Source: Gemmatimonadota bacterium
GTDB taxonomy: Bacteria > Gemmatimonadota > Gemmatimonadetes > Gemmatimonadales > Gemmatimonadaceae
NCBI GenBank assembly: GCA_016874035.1
Contig: VGVM01000003.1
Span: 1-64,000 of the forward strand
Length of the DNA: 64,000 nucleotides
Reading direction: 5' to 3'
Below the pieces are notes generated by a model. The model searched no databases. It was not told the DNA's origin and saw only the letters and a program-made list of their open reading frames with translations. Made by a program: the position numbers and the translations under genes. Positions 9,341-17,103 of this stretch are shown piece by piece (within the stretch, counting starts at the first letter, position 1; every line of letters starts with the position of its first letter).

Positions 9341-10948
9341 CTACCTCGCCGGGTACGGCGACCCTGCGAGCGCGACGAGGATCCAGTCCTGCAGGCGTTC
9401 CACGTCCGCGTTCGGCGTGGTGAAGTTGTTGGCCTGGAACGAGTAGATGAGCAGGCGCCCGTCACGCGTGGTCACGTAGCCCGAGAGTGCGCGCGACTTG
9501 TCGAGCGTGCCCGTCTTGCCGCGCGCGTTGCCCTGCGCGGGCGTGCCACGCATGCGGGAGGCGATCGTGCCGTCCACGCCGCCGATTCCGAAGGCGTCGT
9601 AGTAGACCTGGAAGTCGGGCCGTTTGCGCATGCCGTCGAGGACGCGGACCAGCGTTTCCGGCGTGACGTAGTCATGGCGTGAGAGGCCGCTGCCGTCCCG
9701 CACGACAACGCCGGTAGAATCGGCGCCCAGGGCGCGGAGCTGCTGCTCGACTGCGCGGCGCCCCGCCGCAACCGAGCCGACACCGGTGTTCTCGAGCGCG
9801 ATGACCCGCAGGAACATCTCGCCGATCTGGTTCTGTGACGGCTTCATGAAGAAGGGCAGGATTTCGCGGAGAGGCGGCGAGCGCATGACAAAGAGCTTGG
9901 TCAAGCCGCTGAGACTCGCGTCCGGCGTCCGTGTCACGCCAGCCCGCACGATGATCCCGCGATCCGAGAGCGCTTCGTGGAATGCCTGCAGCCACGCGCC
10001 CGCAGGATCGCGAAGCGTCACCGTGGTGGTGACGCTGTCGCGCGGCGCCACCCAGCCGGACACGCGGGTGACATGCTGCGAACCTCGGATGTCGGTGAAC
10101 GTGTTTACCGCTCCGTTGCGCGGGCCGTCGCGACCGCCGCCGCCGCTGGGCGCCGCGACCACCTGACCGTCCACCACGACAACCGGGGCGGGCGGCTCCG
10201 CCGTGTTCACGCCGATAGCGAGGTTCGGCACCGTACGAGCCGGAAACCGCTCGACCCGAATCGGTTCGCCCGCGGCGCTGCCGCCGTAGAAACGAACGCG
10301 CGCGATGCCGTTGTTGAAGAACAGTTCATCAATCGCCGCGCCAGACGGCGTGTCGAGGTCATCCCAGTCCCACTCGCCGATCGTGGTGTCGGGAAACGCA
10401 TTGCCCGCCTTCACCACGCCGCCGGTGATCTCACGCACGCCGCGCGCCCAGAGTGACTCGGCCGCCGCGCGCAGCGGCTTCATGGCGTCGCCCTGCACGG
10501 CGTCACTGACCGACGGGTCGCCGCGCCCTGCGACGACCACGTCACCATTGAGCACGCCGTTCGTCACGGGGCCGTTCGCGTAGAACTCGGTGGAGAACCG
10601 GTAATCCGCTCCCAGCGCGGACAGCACCGCCGCCGACGTCAGGATCTTCTGGTTGGACGCCGGCATGAAGAGCTTGCCGGCGTTGTGCGAGTACAGCGTG
10701 TCACCGGTTTGCGGGTCCACGACGAGGATGCCGAGGTGCGCGTTTCGCCACTTCGGTTCCTGGACGAGCGAGTCCACCGCGGCGCGGAACGCCGGGCGGG
10801 TCCACACCCGGCTCCCGTCGGGCGCCGGTGCGGTCGAGACACCAGCGGTTCCGGGCGCGCAGGCGGACCCGACGACGACACCGGCAGCGAGCGCCATCAT
10901 GGTGACGCCGCGGCGGGGCGCACACCGAGACAGCGGCGTGGTCCTCAC
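9341..10948 (-). CDS. dacB: PBP4-type D-alanyl-D-alanine carboxypeptidase/endopeptidase (S13)
   Basis: Trims or cleaves peptidoglycan stem peptides in the periplasm. The penicillin-binding triads are visible: SNQK (Ser98-Lys101), SQN in KPSQNQIGEMF, and KTGT in ARGKTGTLD near the C-terminus. The large insertion between the first two motifs is typical of class C low-molecular-weight PBPs such as E. coli PBP4. A hydrophobic segment ending in VVVGSACAP suggests a signal peptide, possibly a weak lipobox. I chose GTG 10948 because it overlaps the stop of the upstream transporter (GTGA). A much longer open frame continuing upstream runs antiparallel through the transporter gene in another frame and is not credible protein. 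About 535 residues. Confidence 0.93.
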   Translation of the reverse strand: MRTTPLSRCAPRRGVTMMALAAGVVVGSACAPGTAGVSTAPAPDGSRVWTRPAFRAAVDSLVQEPKWRNAHLGILVVDPQTGDTLYSHNAGKLFMPASNQKILTSAAVLSALGADYRFSTEFYANGPVTNGVLNGDVVVAGRGDPSVSDAVQGDAMKPLRAAAESLWARGVREITGGVVKAGNAFPDTTIGEWDWDDLDTPSGAAIDELFFNNGIARVRFYGGSAAGEPIRVERFPARTVPNLAIGVNTAEPPAPVVVVDGQVVAAPSGGGGRDGPRNGAVNTFTDIRGSQHVTRVSGWVAPRDSVTTTVTLRDPAGAWLQAFHEALSDRGIIVRAGVTRTPDASLSGLTKLFVMRSPPLREILPFFMKPSQNQIGEMFLRVIALENTGVGSVAAGRRAVEQQLRALGADSTGVVVRDGSGLSRHDYVTPETLVRVLDGMRKRPDFQVYYDAFGIGGVDGTIASRMRGTPAQGNARGKTGTLDKSRALSGYVTTRDGRLLIYSFQANNFTTPNADVERLQDWILVALAGSPYPAR

Positions 10949-12909
10949 GCCGAAGCCCGCCGCAACATCCAGCGGTAGAGCGCCACCACCAACGCGACCA
11001 TGCCGAGCGCGCCGATCCACGGTCCGGGTGCGAAATCCGCCGGCGCGAGTGCGATCGGCGCATCGCTGGCCAGCGTGACGATCAGCCCTGCATTGAGTAC
11101 GCCAAAGAGGCTCTCGCCGACGATCAAGCCCGAAGCGACGAGCACGCCCAGTCGCTCGGCGCGGCCGGCCTGCGCGGGCGTGCCGGCGGCGCGCGAGGTG
11201 CGACCGTTGTACCAGTTGCCGACGATCGCTCCGACGACGACGGCGAACGTGGCGGACATCGGCAGGTAGATGCCGATGCCGACGGCGAGCGGCGGGATCC
11301 GCAGGCGCTTCATCATGCCGCGCAGCTCGTCCACGATCACCAGTGCGACGCCGACGATGGTGCCAATCCCGATCGAGCGCCAGTCGAGGTTGCCGCCGAC
11401 CACGCCCTGCGCGAGCGCCGAGATCAGCGTGGCCTGCGGTGCCGGGAGGGGGTTCGCCGCGACCGTGTTCAGGTTCGGCGCGCCGGCGAAGCCGTACGCG
11501 TGCGAGAGCAGGTTGAGCACCGGCGGGATCACCGCCGCGCCCGCCGCGACGCCGACGATCAGCGCGACCTGCTGGCGCATCGGCGAGGCGCCGACCAGTT
11601 GTCCCGTCTTGAGGTCCTGCAGGTTGTCGTTTGCGATCGTCGCGCACGCAAACACGATCGCCGTTACGAAGAGCGCGAACGCCACGAGGGCTGGGCGTGT
11701 GGGATCCGTTGGCGACACCGCGAGCACGAGCACCGACGCGCAGGACACGATGGACAGGATGCCGACCCCGGACACGGGGCTGTTCGACGCACCGATCAGC
11801 CCGGCCATGAACCCGCAGATTGCCGCGATCAGGAAGCCGCCGATCAGCACGAACGGCACGGCGATCATGACGAGCGTCGTCGTCTCGGCGGCGATTGGGG
11901 TACCCCGGACAAAGGCAACGCACAGGGCGGCCGACAGTGCGATGCACGCCACGGTCAGGCCGACGATCCAGGGCCCGCTGATATCGCGATCGCGTTCGTC
12001 GCCTGTGCCCGCCTGAGCCGCGCGGGAGGAGGCGATCGTCGCGATCAAGCCGCCGATCACGGGCCGCGCCAGCTTCGCGAGTGTCCAGAGCGCCGCGACG
12101 GCGATCGCGCCCGCGCCGATGAAGCGGACCTGAGTGCGCCACACTGACGCCGCGTGCGTGGCGAACGCGACACCGTCGGGCGCGGGCTGCATGGATGTGA
12201 GGATGGGGAGCGCCGCGGCCCACGCGATCAGCATGCCGGTGAGCATCGCCAGCCCGACGGAGAGGCCCACGAGGTGGCCGGCGCCGAACAGAGCCATCGA
12301 AAAGGCGATCTGGTAGCCGCTGGCCGCGGTGCCCGCGAGGTTGAAGAAGCCGCCGATCTCGGCCGCCGCGACCCGCGTGGCTGAGACGATCGCGAGGCCG
12401 GCCGACGAGATCGTGCCGAGCAGCACCGCCGTGAGTCCCTCGCGCGCCTCGCCCGCGTCGGTGCCCGCGTCGCCACGGGTGCCGGATCCGACCTTCAGCA
12501 CTTCCGCCGCCGCGACGCCCTCGGGGTAGGGGAGGTCCGAGTTCGTGACCAACGCGCGCCGCAGCGGGATCGTGAACATCACGCCAAGAATCCCGCCGGC
12601 CAGGCAGATCAGCGCCGAGAGCCAGAATGGGAACTCCGCCCACCATCCGACGATCACGAGCCCGGGCAGCACGAAGATGATCGCCGAGAGCGTGCCGGCC
12701 GCCGAGGCGACCGTTTGCACGATGTTGTTCTCGAGGATCGACGAATCCCGGACGGCGCTGAGGATCGCCATGGAGATCACGGCCGCCGGGATGGACGAGG
12801 CGAACGTAAGCCCGACCTTGAGGCCGAGGTACACGTTGGCCGCCGTGAACGCAGTGCAGATGACGGCGCCGAGGAGGAGCCCTCGGGCCGTGAGTTCTCG
12901 TGGGCGCAT
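10945..12909 (-). CDS. OPT-family (COG1297-type) oligopeptide/metal-chelate transporter
   Basis: Polytopic inner-membrane secondary transporter of 654 residues. The opening, ARGLLLGAVICTAFTAANVYLGLKVG followed by SSIPAAVISMAIL and NNIVQTVASAAGTL, is diagnostic of the OPT family, whose members carry oligopeptides or siderophore-like metal chelates driven by protons. More than a dozen hydrophobic segments follow. It starts at ATG 12909 and overlaps dacB by 4 nt, so peptide import is physically coupled to a cell-wall peptidase; recycling of muropeptides or peptides is a reasonable inference but not shown. Substrate unknown. Confidence 0.92.
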   Translation of the reverse strand: MRPRELTARGLLLGAVICTAFTAANVYLGLKVGLTFASSIPAAVISMAILSAVRDSSILENNIVQTVASAAGTLSAIIFVLPGLVIVGWWAEFPFWLSALICLAGGILGVMFTIPLRRALVTNSDLPYPEGVAAAEVLKVGSGTRGDAGTDAGEAREGLTAVLLGTISSAGLAIVSATRVAAAEIGGFFNLAGTAASGYQIAFSMALFGAGHLVGLSVGLAMLTGMLIAWAAALPILTSMQPAPDGVAFATHAASVWRTQVRFIGAGAIAVAALWTLAKLARPVIGGLIATIASSRAAQAGTGDERDRDISGPWIVGLTVACIALSAALCVAFVRGTPIAAETTTLVMIAVPFVLIGGFLIAAICGFMAGLIGASNSPVSGVGILSIVSCASVLVLAVSPTDPTRPALVAFALFVTAIVFACATIANDNLQDLKTGQLVGASPMRQQVALIVGVAAGAAVIPPVLNLLSHAYGFAGAPNLNTVAANPLPAPQATLISALAQGVVGGNLDWRSIGIGTIVGVALVIVDELRGMMKRLRIPPLAVGIGIYLPMSATFAVVVGAIVGNWYNGRTSRAAGTPAQAGRAERLGVLVASGLIVGESLFGVLNAGLIVTLASDAPIALAPADFAPGPWIGALGMVALVVALYRWMLRRASA

Positions 12910-13058
12910 GGGGCGATACTACGGCGGCGCGCGGCAGATTGCCATTCGAGCGGCGATCAGGGAGTTTCGCCCCGGCGCACGCTGCCCGAAGCCGTTGCCG
13001 TATGCGCGCAGGGGTCGTAGCGTTTTGGGAGCCCAACTCGCCCCTTGGAGCCAGCCCC

Positions 13059-13988
13059 ATGTCACTTTCCCGCCGCGACTTCCTGACTTCATCCGCCGCG
13101 CTCGCCGCCATTGGCGCCGTGTCGCGTCGCGACCTGATTGCCGCGTGGCAGGGCCAACCGCAGGCCGCCGCCGCCGTGTTCACGCCGATCCGCCGGAACG
13201 TCGGCTTCTTCACCATGCGGGGCGGCACGATCGGCTACATGATCAACGCGGGGGGCGTCGCCGTCGTGGACAGCCAGTTCCCGGCCGAGGCAACCGCGTG
13301 CCTCAACGGCCTAAAGGAGCGCGCCGGCGGGCAAACGGTGGACGTGCTGCTGAACTCGCACCATCACGGCGACCACTCGGGCGGGAACATCTCGTTTCGC
13401 GGCGCGACCAAGAAGGTCGTCGCCCACGCGAAGGCCGCCGAGCACATGAAGAACCCGCCGGGCGCGCAGCCGCCGGCCGACCAGCTGTTTCCCGACGCCA
13501 CATTCACCGATTCCTGGACGGCCGACCTCGGCGATGAGCGGATCCGGGCGAAGCACTACGGTGTCGCCCACACCAGTGGCGATGCCGTGATCACGTTCGA
13601 GCGCGCCAACATCGCGCACATGGGCGACCTGATGTTCAACCAGCGACACCCCGTGGTTGACCGGGCGGCCGGCGCATCGCTGCGCAACTGGATGCGCGTG
13701 CTCGACGCCACGGTGAAGGACCACGCCAACGACACGATCTACATCTTCGGCCATGCGAACGCGAACTTGCCGGTGACCGGGAGCGCCGCGGACCTGACGA
13801 AGTTCCGCGACTACATCGGAGCGGTGTTGCAGTTCGTCGAAGCGCAGCACAAGGCCGGAAAGTCGAAGGAGGAGATCCTCGCCATGAACGCGCCGCTTGC
13901 GGGCTTCGAAGGCTTCGGTCAGTTCGGTGCGACAGGGGCGCGTGAGATCCGGACTTGCGCGTACGAAGAGATCACGACGGGCCGCTGA
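13059..13988 (+). CDS. Tat-exported MBL-fold metallo-hydrolase
   Basis: Metallo-beta-lactamase-fold hydrolase of 309 residues. It begins with a twin-arginine signal (SRRDFLTSSAALAAIGA), implying export of the folded, metal-loaded enzyme. The metal motif HHHGDHSGGN spans residues 101-110, with further ligands likely in KHYGVAHTSGD (the third His), NIAHMGDLMF (bridging Asp) and YIFGHAN. The closest general pattern is the broad MBL hydrolase group that includes B3-like and quinoprotein-associated enzymes; the substrate cannot be told. ATG 13059 is preceded by GGAG and places the RR motif at residues 5-6. The small lipoprotein gene follows 10 nt after the stop. Confidence 0.85.
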   Translation: MSLSRRDFLTSSAALAAIGAVSRRDLIAAWQGQPQAAAAVFTPIRRNVGFFTMRGGTIGYMINAGGVAVVDSQFPAEATACLNGLKERAGGQTVDVLLNSHHHGDHSGGNISFRGATKKVVAHAKAAEHMKNPPGAQPPADQLFPDATFTDSWTADLGDERIRAKHYGVAHTSGDAVITFERANIAHMGDLMFNQRHPVVDRAAGASLRNWMRVLDATVKDHANDTIYIFGHANANLPVTGSAADLTKFRDYIGAVLQFVEAQHKAGKSKEEILAMNAPLAGFEGFGQFGATGAREIRTCAYEEITTGR

Positions 13989-13998
13989 GGATCGTCGG

Positions 13999-14454
13999 TT
14001 GCGCCGTGCCGTCATGTTCGCGGCGCTCGCCCTGGTGATCGGCGCGTGCAAGCGCGGGCCGTTCGAAGGCGCGACGGATGCCCTGAATGAGGCCGAGAAG
14101 ACCTGGACGCAGTCCGGGCCCGTCAACTACACGTTCGACGTGCGCCGGGTCTGTTTCTGCCCGACCGCCCCGACGCTGCGCGTGACGGTCCGCAACAAGG
14201 CGCCGCAAACCGTGATCAACGCGGCCACGGGGATGGCTGCGGACACCACCGGCTTGAGCGACTTCCTGGCGATGGAGCGTATCTTCGGCGTGCTGCGGCG
14301 GTACATCAACAACAATCCGGCGCAGTTCGATGCGGAGTACGACGCCACGTACGGGTACCCGGTGTTCGCACGTATTGACCCCATCGCCAAGGCAGTGGAC
14401 GATGAGGTCCAGATCCAGGTTACCGCGTTCTCGCCCGGCCTGGCCGCGCGTTGA
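13999..14454 (+). CDS. Small lipoprotein resembling DUF6174
   Basis: A protein of about 151 residues if it starts at TTG 13999; ATG 14014 is an alternative that still leaves a lipobox. The N-terminus MFAALALVIGAC is a lipoprotein signal with Cys as the lipidated residue. The mature part has YTFDVRRVCFCPT followed by a beta-rich stretch; the closely spaced CFC after a Tyr-Phe pattern is what DUF6174 proteins show. GAGG at 13987-13990 is a plausible ribosome site for the TTG. It lies 10 nt after the MBL hydrolase gene and is probably co-transcribed with it. Molecular function unknown. Confidence 0.7.
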   Translation: MRRAVMFAALALVIGACKRGPFEGATDALNEAEKTWTQSGPVNYTFDVRRVCFCPTAPTLRVTVRNKAPQTVINAATGMAADTTGLSDFLAMERIFGVLRRYINNNPAQFDAEYDATYGYPVFARIDPIAKAVDDEVQIQVTAFSPGLAAR

Positions 14455-14502
14455 CAACGCACCAACTGCAGGCGTTTTCATGAGTGACGACCGGGAGGTC
14501 AC

Positions 14503-15579
14503 ATGCGGGTGATGGAACAGGTGGGCGGGGCGGTAGTGGTCGTGGCGATCGCCGCACAGTTGTGCGGCGGCGGGGCCTTGCAAGCGCAGGGAGGCGGCCC
14601 ACGCGCGGGCGCCGACCGGATGAACCCGATGATTCCCCTCGTGGAGAAGGGACTCGTGGTCGTCGGCGTCGTGAACCCGCCGTACGCCGCGGGCCGTGGA
14701 TTCGGCGGGCGCGGATTTGGGGGACGGGCCGGGCCGCCCGGTGGTGGCAATGCGGGCGCTGCCGCCACCCCGCCGCCGGCGCCGGCCGAGCCGCCTCCGC
14801 AGCCAGACCTCAACGCCGCCGCGCGCGAACTGACCGGCTATACGCTCGCGGACTACGTGCTGAATACCTACACGCCCGCGACGACCGAGCAGTATCGCGG
14901 ATTCATGAAGGCGATCGTCGCCGCCGGCGGGTCCGCGCGCACGCACCCGTTCGTTGCGAAGATCCCGATCATGCATGGCAACGTCGAGCGCACGACGCAG
15001 GCGCTGCTGGATCAGCTCAACGACGGCCAGGTGAAGGTCGAGATGCAGGAGGTCGAGACCGTCGAGGAGATTGACCAGACGCTCAAGGCGATGCGGTTTG
15101 TCTCGAAGGGCGGCTCGCGGCCAGAGAGCGGATTCGAGGCCGCCGCGGCGTATTGGGGCATGACGCCGGCGCAGTACCTCAGGAAGGCGGACGTGTGGCC
15201 GGTGAATCGCGACGGCGAACTGATGCTCGGCATCATCATCGAGAGCAAGGCGGGTGTGGCGAATGCACGTGCACTCGCCGCGCACCCGGCCGTGTCGGTG
15301 GTGACGGTGGGGGCCGGCACGCTCGGCGGCGTCTTCACCAGTATGAACGCCGAGGGGCAGCGTACCCGCGACCAAGCCGGCTTCGACGCGGCCGTGGCGA
15401 CCGTGCTCGCCGCGTGCAAGGAGTACAAGAAGTCGTGCGGGTATCCGGCCAACAACCCGGCCGAGGTCGAGAAGCTGATGAAGGACGGCTGGGACTTCCT
15501 CATCTTCCAACGGCGCGACCAGGCAGCGATGGACGGCGTGCTGACGGCGCGGCGACTGGGCGGGCGCGCGACGCCGTAA
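14503..15579 (+). CDS. Exported HpcH/HpaI-aldolase-like protein with Gly/Pro-rich linker
   Basis: A protein of 358 residues. After a signal peptide (core VVVVAIAAQLCGGGALQAQ) comes a short conserved piece (MNPMIPLVEKGLVVVGVVNPP), then a low-complexity Gly/Arg/Pro/Ala linker at about residues 64-104, then an (alpha/beta)8-type aldolase body ending YLRKADVWPVNRDGELMLGIIIESKAGV. The HpcH/HpaI family performs metal-dependent retro-aldol cleavage of 2-keto-3-deoxy acids in the cytoplasm. Export is unusual, and the usual GPxDL metal-binding loop reads VTVGAGTLGG here, without the Asp. The protein may be a non-catalytic or altered-function relative. It lies 48 nt after the DUF6174-like gene and is followed by a strong terminator. 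Confidence 0.65.
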   Translation: MRVMEQVGGAVVVVAIAAQLCGGGALQAQGGGPRAGADRMNPMIPLVEKGLVVVGVVNPPYAAGRGFGGRGFGGRAGPPGGGNAGAAATPPPAPAEPPPQPDLNAAARELTGYTLADYVLNTYTPATTEQYRGFMKAIVAAGGSARTHPFVAKIPIMHGNVERTTQALLDQLNDGQVKVEMQEVETVEEIDQTLKAMRFVSKGGSRPESGFEAAAAYWGMTPAQYLRKADVWPVNRDGELMLGIIIESKAGVANARALAAHPAVSVVTVGAGTLGGVFTSMNAEGQRTRDQAGFDAAVATVLAACKEYKKSCGYPANNPAEVEKLMKDGWDFLIFQRRDQAAMDGVLTARRLGGRATP

Positions 15580-15597
15580 TGGACACTCTGATGTGCA

Positions 15598-15631
15598 AAG
15601 GGCCGCTCGGCGAGTGCGCCGGGCGGCCCTT
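15598..15631. terminator. Bidirectional hairpin between convergent genes
   Basis: AAGGGCCGC at 15598-15606 pairs exactly with GCGGCCCTT at 15623-15631, and the interior CGGCG and CGCCG add further pairs around a small loop. It lies between the aldolase stop and the end of the convergent gene at 15655. The A and T residues at the stem base give a short U tract on both strands. Confidence 0.75.
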
Positions 15632-15654
15632 CTGCTTGCGGTCGCGCGAGCCGC

Positions 15655-16440
15655 CTAGCCTGCGCGGATGTACACGCAGCCTGCCTCCTGTGCGCGCAGC
15701 GTGGCGTAGATCCCGTTCGGCTGGAGGATGACACCGGGAAGCAGGTTGGCCTTGAACTCCTCGAGCAGCTCGGCCCGGTCGGCCTTCATGCGCGAGGCGG
15801 TCTCGGCTGCAAAGCCGGTGAACGCGAGGTTGCACGCCAGCGTGATGTGACCGTTCGCCGTGTACCACGGAATGTTGCCCCGTGGGCGCATCGGGTCGTT
15901 CGCGGGCGGCGTGCGACCGGCGGGCACCGGCGTGCTCGCCATCGGGTTCGACTTCACGATCGCATCGCCGAACGTCTTGTACTTCAGGGCCTCGCCGATC
16001 CCGTACTTCTCCCACATCGCCTCGTTGACCACCAGCGGGACGGCTTCGTGTCGGAGGACCAGGACGACTTGGAACTCGCCGGCTTTGGCGACGCCAGTGT
16101 CGCGCATGCCGCTGATCCAGCGGCCGGCATAGCTCACGGCGCTCCCGTAGTCGAGCGCCTGCTGCTCGAACACGGCCTTGTGCTTCGCCTTGAGCCGGTC
16201 GAACCACGAGTTGTCGAAGACCATCGCCTGTGCAGGGCGCGCAGCGGCGGTGCCACCCGCCGCACCCACTGCGCCCGACTGGGCCGCTGGACCTGCACCG
16301 GGCGTCGGCGCGGGTTGAGGCGTCGCGGGCGCGATCGTGGCGGGAGGCGTGCATGCGGCAGCGGACAGCGCAGCCGCCGACACCGCGGCCTTTCCGAGGA
16401 ACTCGCGCCGATTGGTATGTTCGTCCGAAACCAGAGTCAT
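15655..16440 (-). CDS. Tat-signal protein with DsrE-like features, function unknown
   Basis: A 261-residue protein starting at ATG 16440. It has a twin-arginine signal (NRREFLGKAAVSAAALSAAAC) whose end also looks like a lipobox, then a Pro/Ala/Gly-rich linker to about residue 70. The folded part contains FQVVLVLRHEAVPLVVNEAMWEKYGIG, a single Cys in GHITLACNLAFTG, and VILQPNGIYATLRAQEAGC at the end. These three blocks align by eye with the strand, Cys and C-terminal blocks of the DsrE protein at 46254-46796, so I infer a DsrE-like fold. DsrE proteins take part in cytoplasmic sulfur relay; here the protein is exported. No function is assigned. Confidence 0.55.
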   Translation of the reverse strand: MTLVSDEHTNRREFLGKAAVSAAALSAAACTPPATIAPATPQPAPTPGAGPAAQSGAVGAAGGTAAARPAQAMVFDNSWFDRLKAKHKAVFEQQALDYGSAVSYAGRWISGMRDTGVAKAGEFQVVLVLRHEAVPLVVNEAMWEKYGIGEALKYKTFGDAIVKSNPMASTPVPAGRTPPANDPMRPRGNIPWYTANGHITLACNLAFTGFAAETASRMKADRAELLEEFKANLLPGVILQPNGIYATLRAQEAGCVYIRAG

Positions 16441-16522
16441 GGGCGTCCTGCACCGTTGGGGTTCGTTCCAGCTGCGCCTCTCAAGATGCATTGGCGTCCC
16501 GCGGAATGCACTCGCGCGGCCG

Positions 16523-17047
16523 CTACCGGCCCTTGATCCAGAGCGCCAGCAGCCCGCAACGCACGGCGTCCGGCCCGCTGGTGTTCAGTTCGGGCGGTAC
16601 CGACGCGGGGCCGGCGTAGAACTCCACGGCGACGAGTTCGCCGAGCGACACGCCCTTCAAGTCGTAGCCATCCGGCACGCGTGCGTCGTTGACCACGATG
16701 CCGATCCGGCAGACCTCGTTTTCGATGCTGTTATTGAACGTGTTGCGGTTGCCGCGCCGACTGATGATCGCGAGGTCGCCGCCACCGAACTCGCGGACGT
16801 CGCCGCCGCTGATGCGCGCGAGGAGCCGTGGCGTGTCGTTCTGCCGCAACTTGGCGATCTCCGCCGGCCCGTAGAACTTGCCGGCGCTCTTCGTCGTGCT
16901 CCGGCGCACGAATGCCAAAGGGAGGTCGTTGGCACTCGGGGCGGCCTGCGCGGCGAGCGGGCGCGGCGCGGCGGGGCCTACGGCAATCCCGACGGCAACT
17001 CCGACGGCAACTCCGACGCCGGCGACGAACAAGCGGGCGATTCGCAT
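16523..17047 (-). CDS. Exported plug-like stub protein with conserved Cys pair
   Basis: A 174-residue exported protein. The signal-peptide core is built from a GVAV/GIAV repeat encoded by a 12-bp tandem repeat (16982-17017). The mature region (RLLARISGGDVREFGGGDLAIISRRG ... EVCRIGIVVNDARVPDG ... LVAVEFYAGPASVPPE ... VRCGLLALWI) matches block by block the C-terminal half of the plug protein at 6202-7056, including two cysteines likely to form a disulfide. It lacks both the CarboxypepD_reg domain and a receptor barrel. It lies upstream of the DsrE-like gene on the same strand with an 82-nt gap. Function unknown; a free plug-domain ligand-binding or scaffold role is possible. Confidence 0.6.
   Translation of the reverse strand: MRIARLFVAGVGVAVGVAVGIAVGPAAPRPLAAQAAPSANDLPLAFVRRSTTKSAGKFYGPAEIAKLRQNDTPRLLARISGGDVREFGGGDLAIISRRGNRNTFNNSIENEVCRIGIVVNDARVPDGYDLKGVSLGELVAVEFYAGPASVPPELNTSGPDAVRCGLLALWIKGR
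16982..17017. repeat. 12-bp tandem repeat (three copies) inside a signal-peptide core
   Basis: Three consecutive 12-bp units, GGCAATCCCGAC then GGCAACTCCGAC twice. They encode four-residue VGVA-like steps in the hydrophobic core of the exported protein at 16523-17047. Gain or loss of units would keep the frame but change the core length. Confidence 0.85.
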
Positions 17048-17103
17048 CGAGTCCCTCTCAGCGTTGGGGGTGCATCGCCTACCAGTCTAGCACAACCCGG
17101 CGC

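Noticed and set aside
9332..9350. TAGATT just upstream of lipB as a -10 element
   Set aside because: The TAG is the dacB stop codon and the gene lies 9 nt downstream in the same direction, so co-transcription is simpler.
10949..13228. Long minus-strand frame joined in frame to dacB
   Set aside because: It runs through the OPT transporter gene in another frame; its Arg/Gly/Ala-rich composition is that of a GC-driven shadow frame, and the dacB start is fixed by the GTGA overlap.
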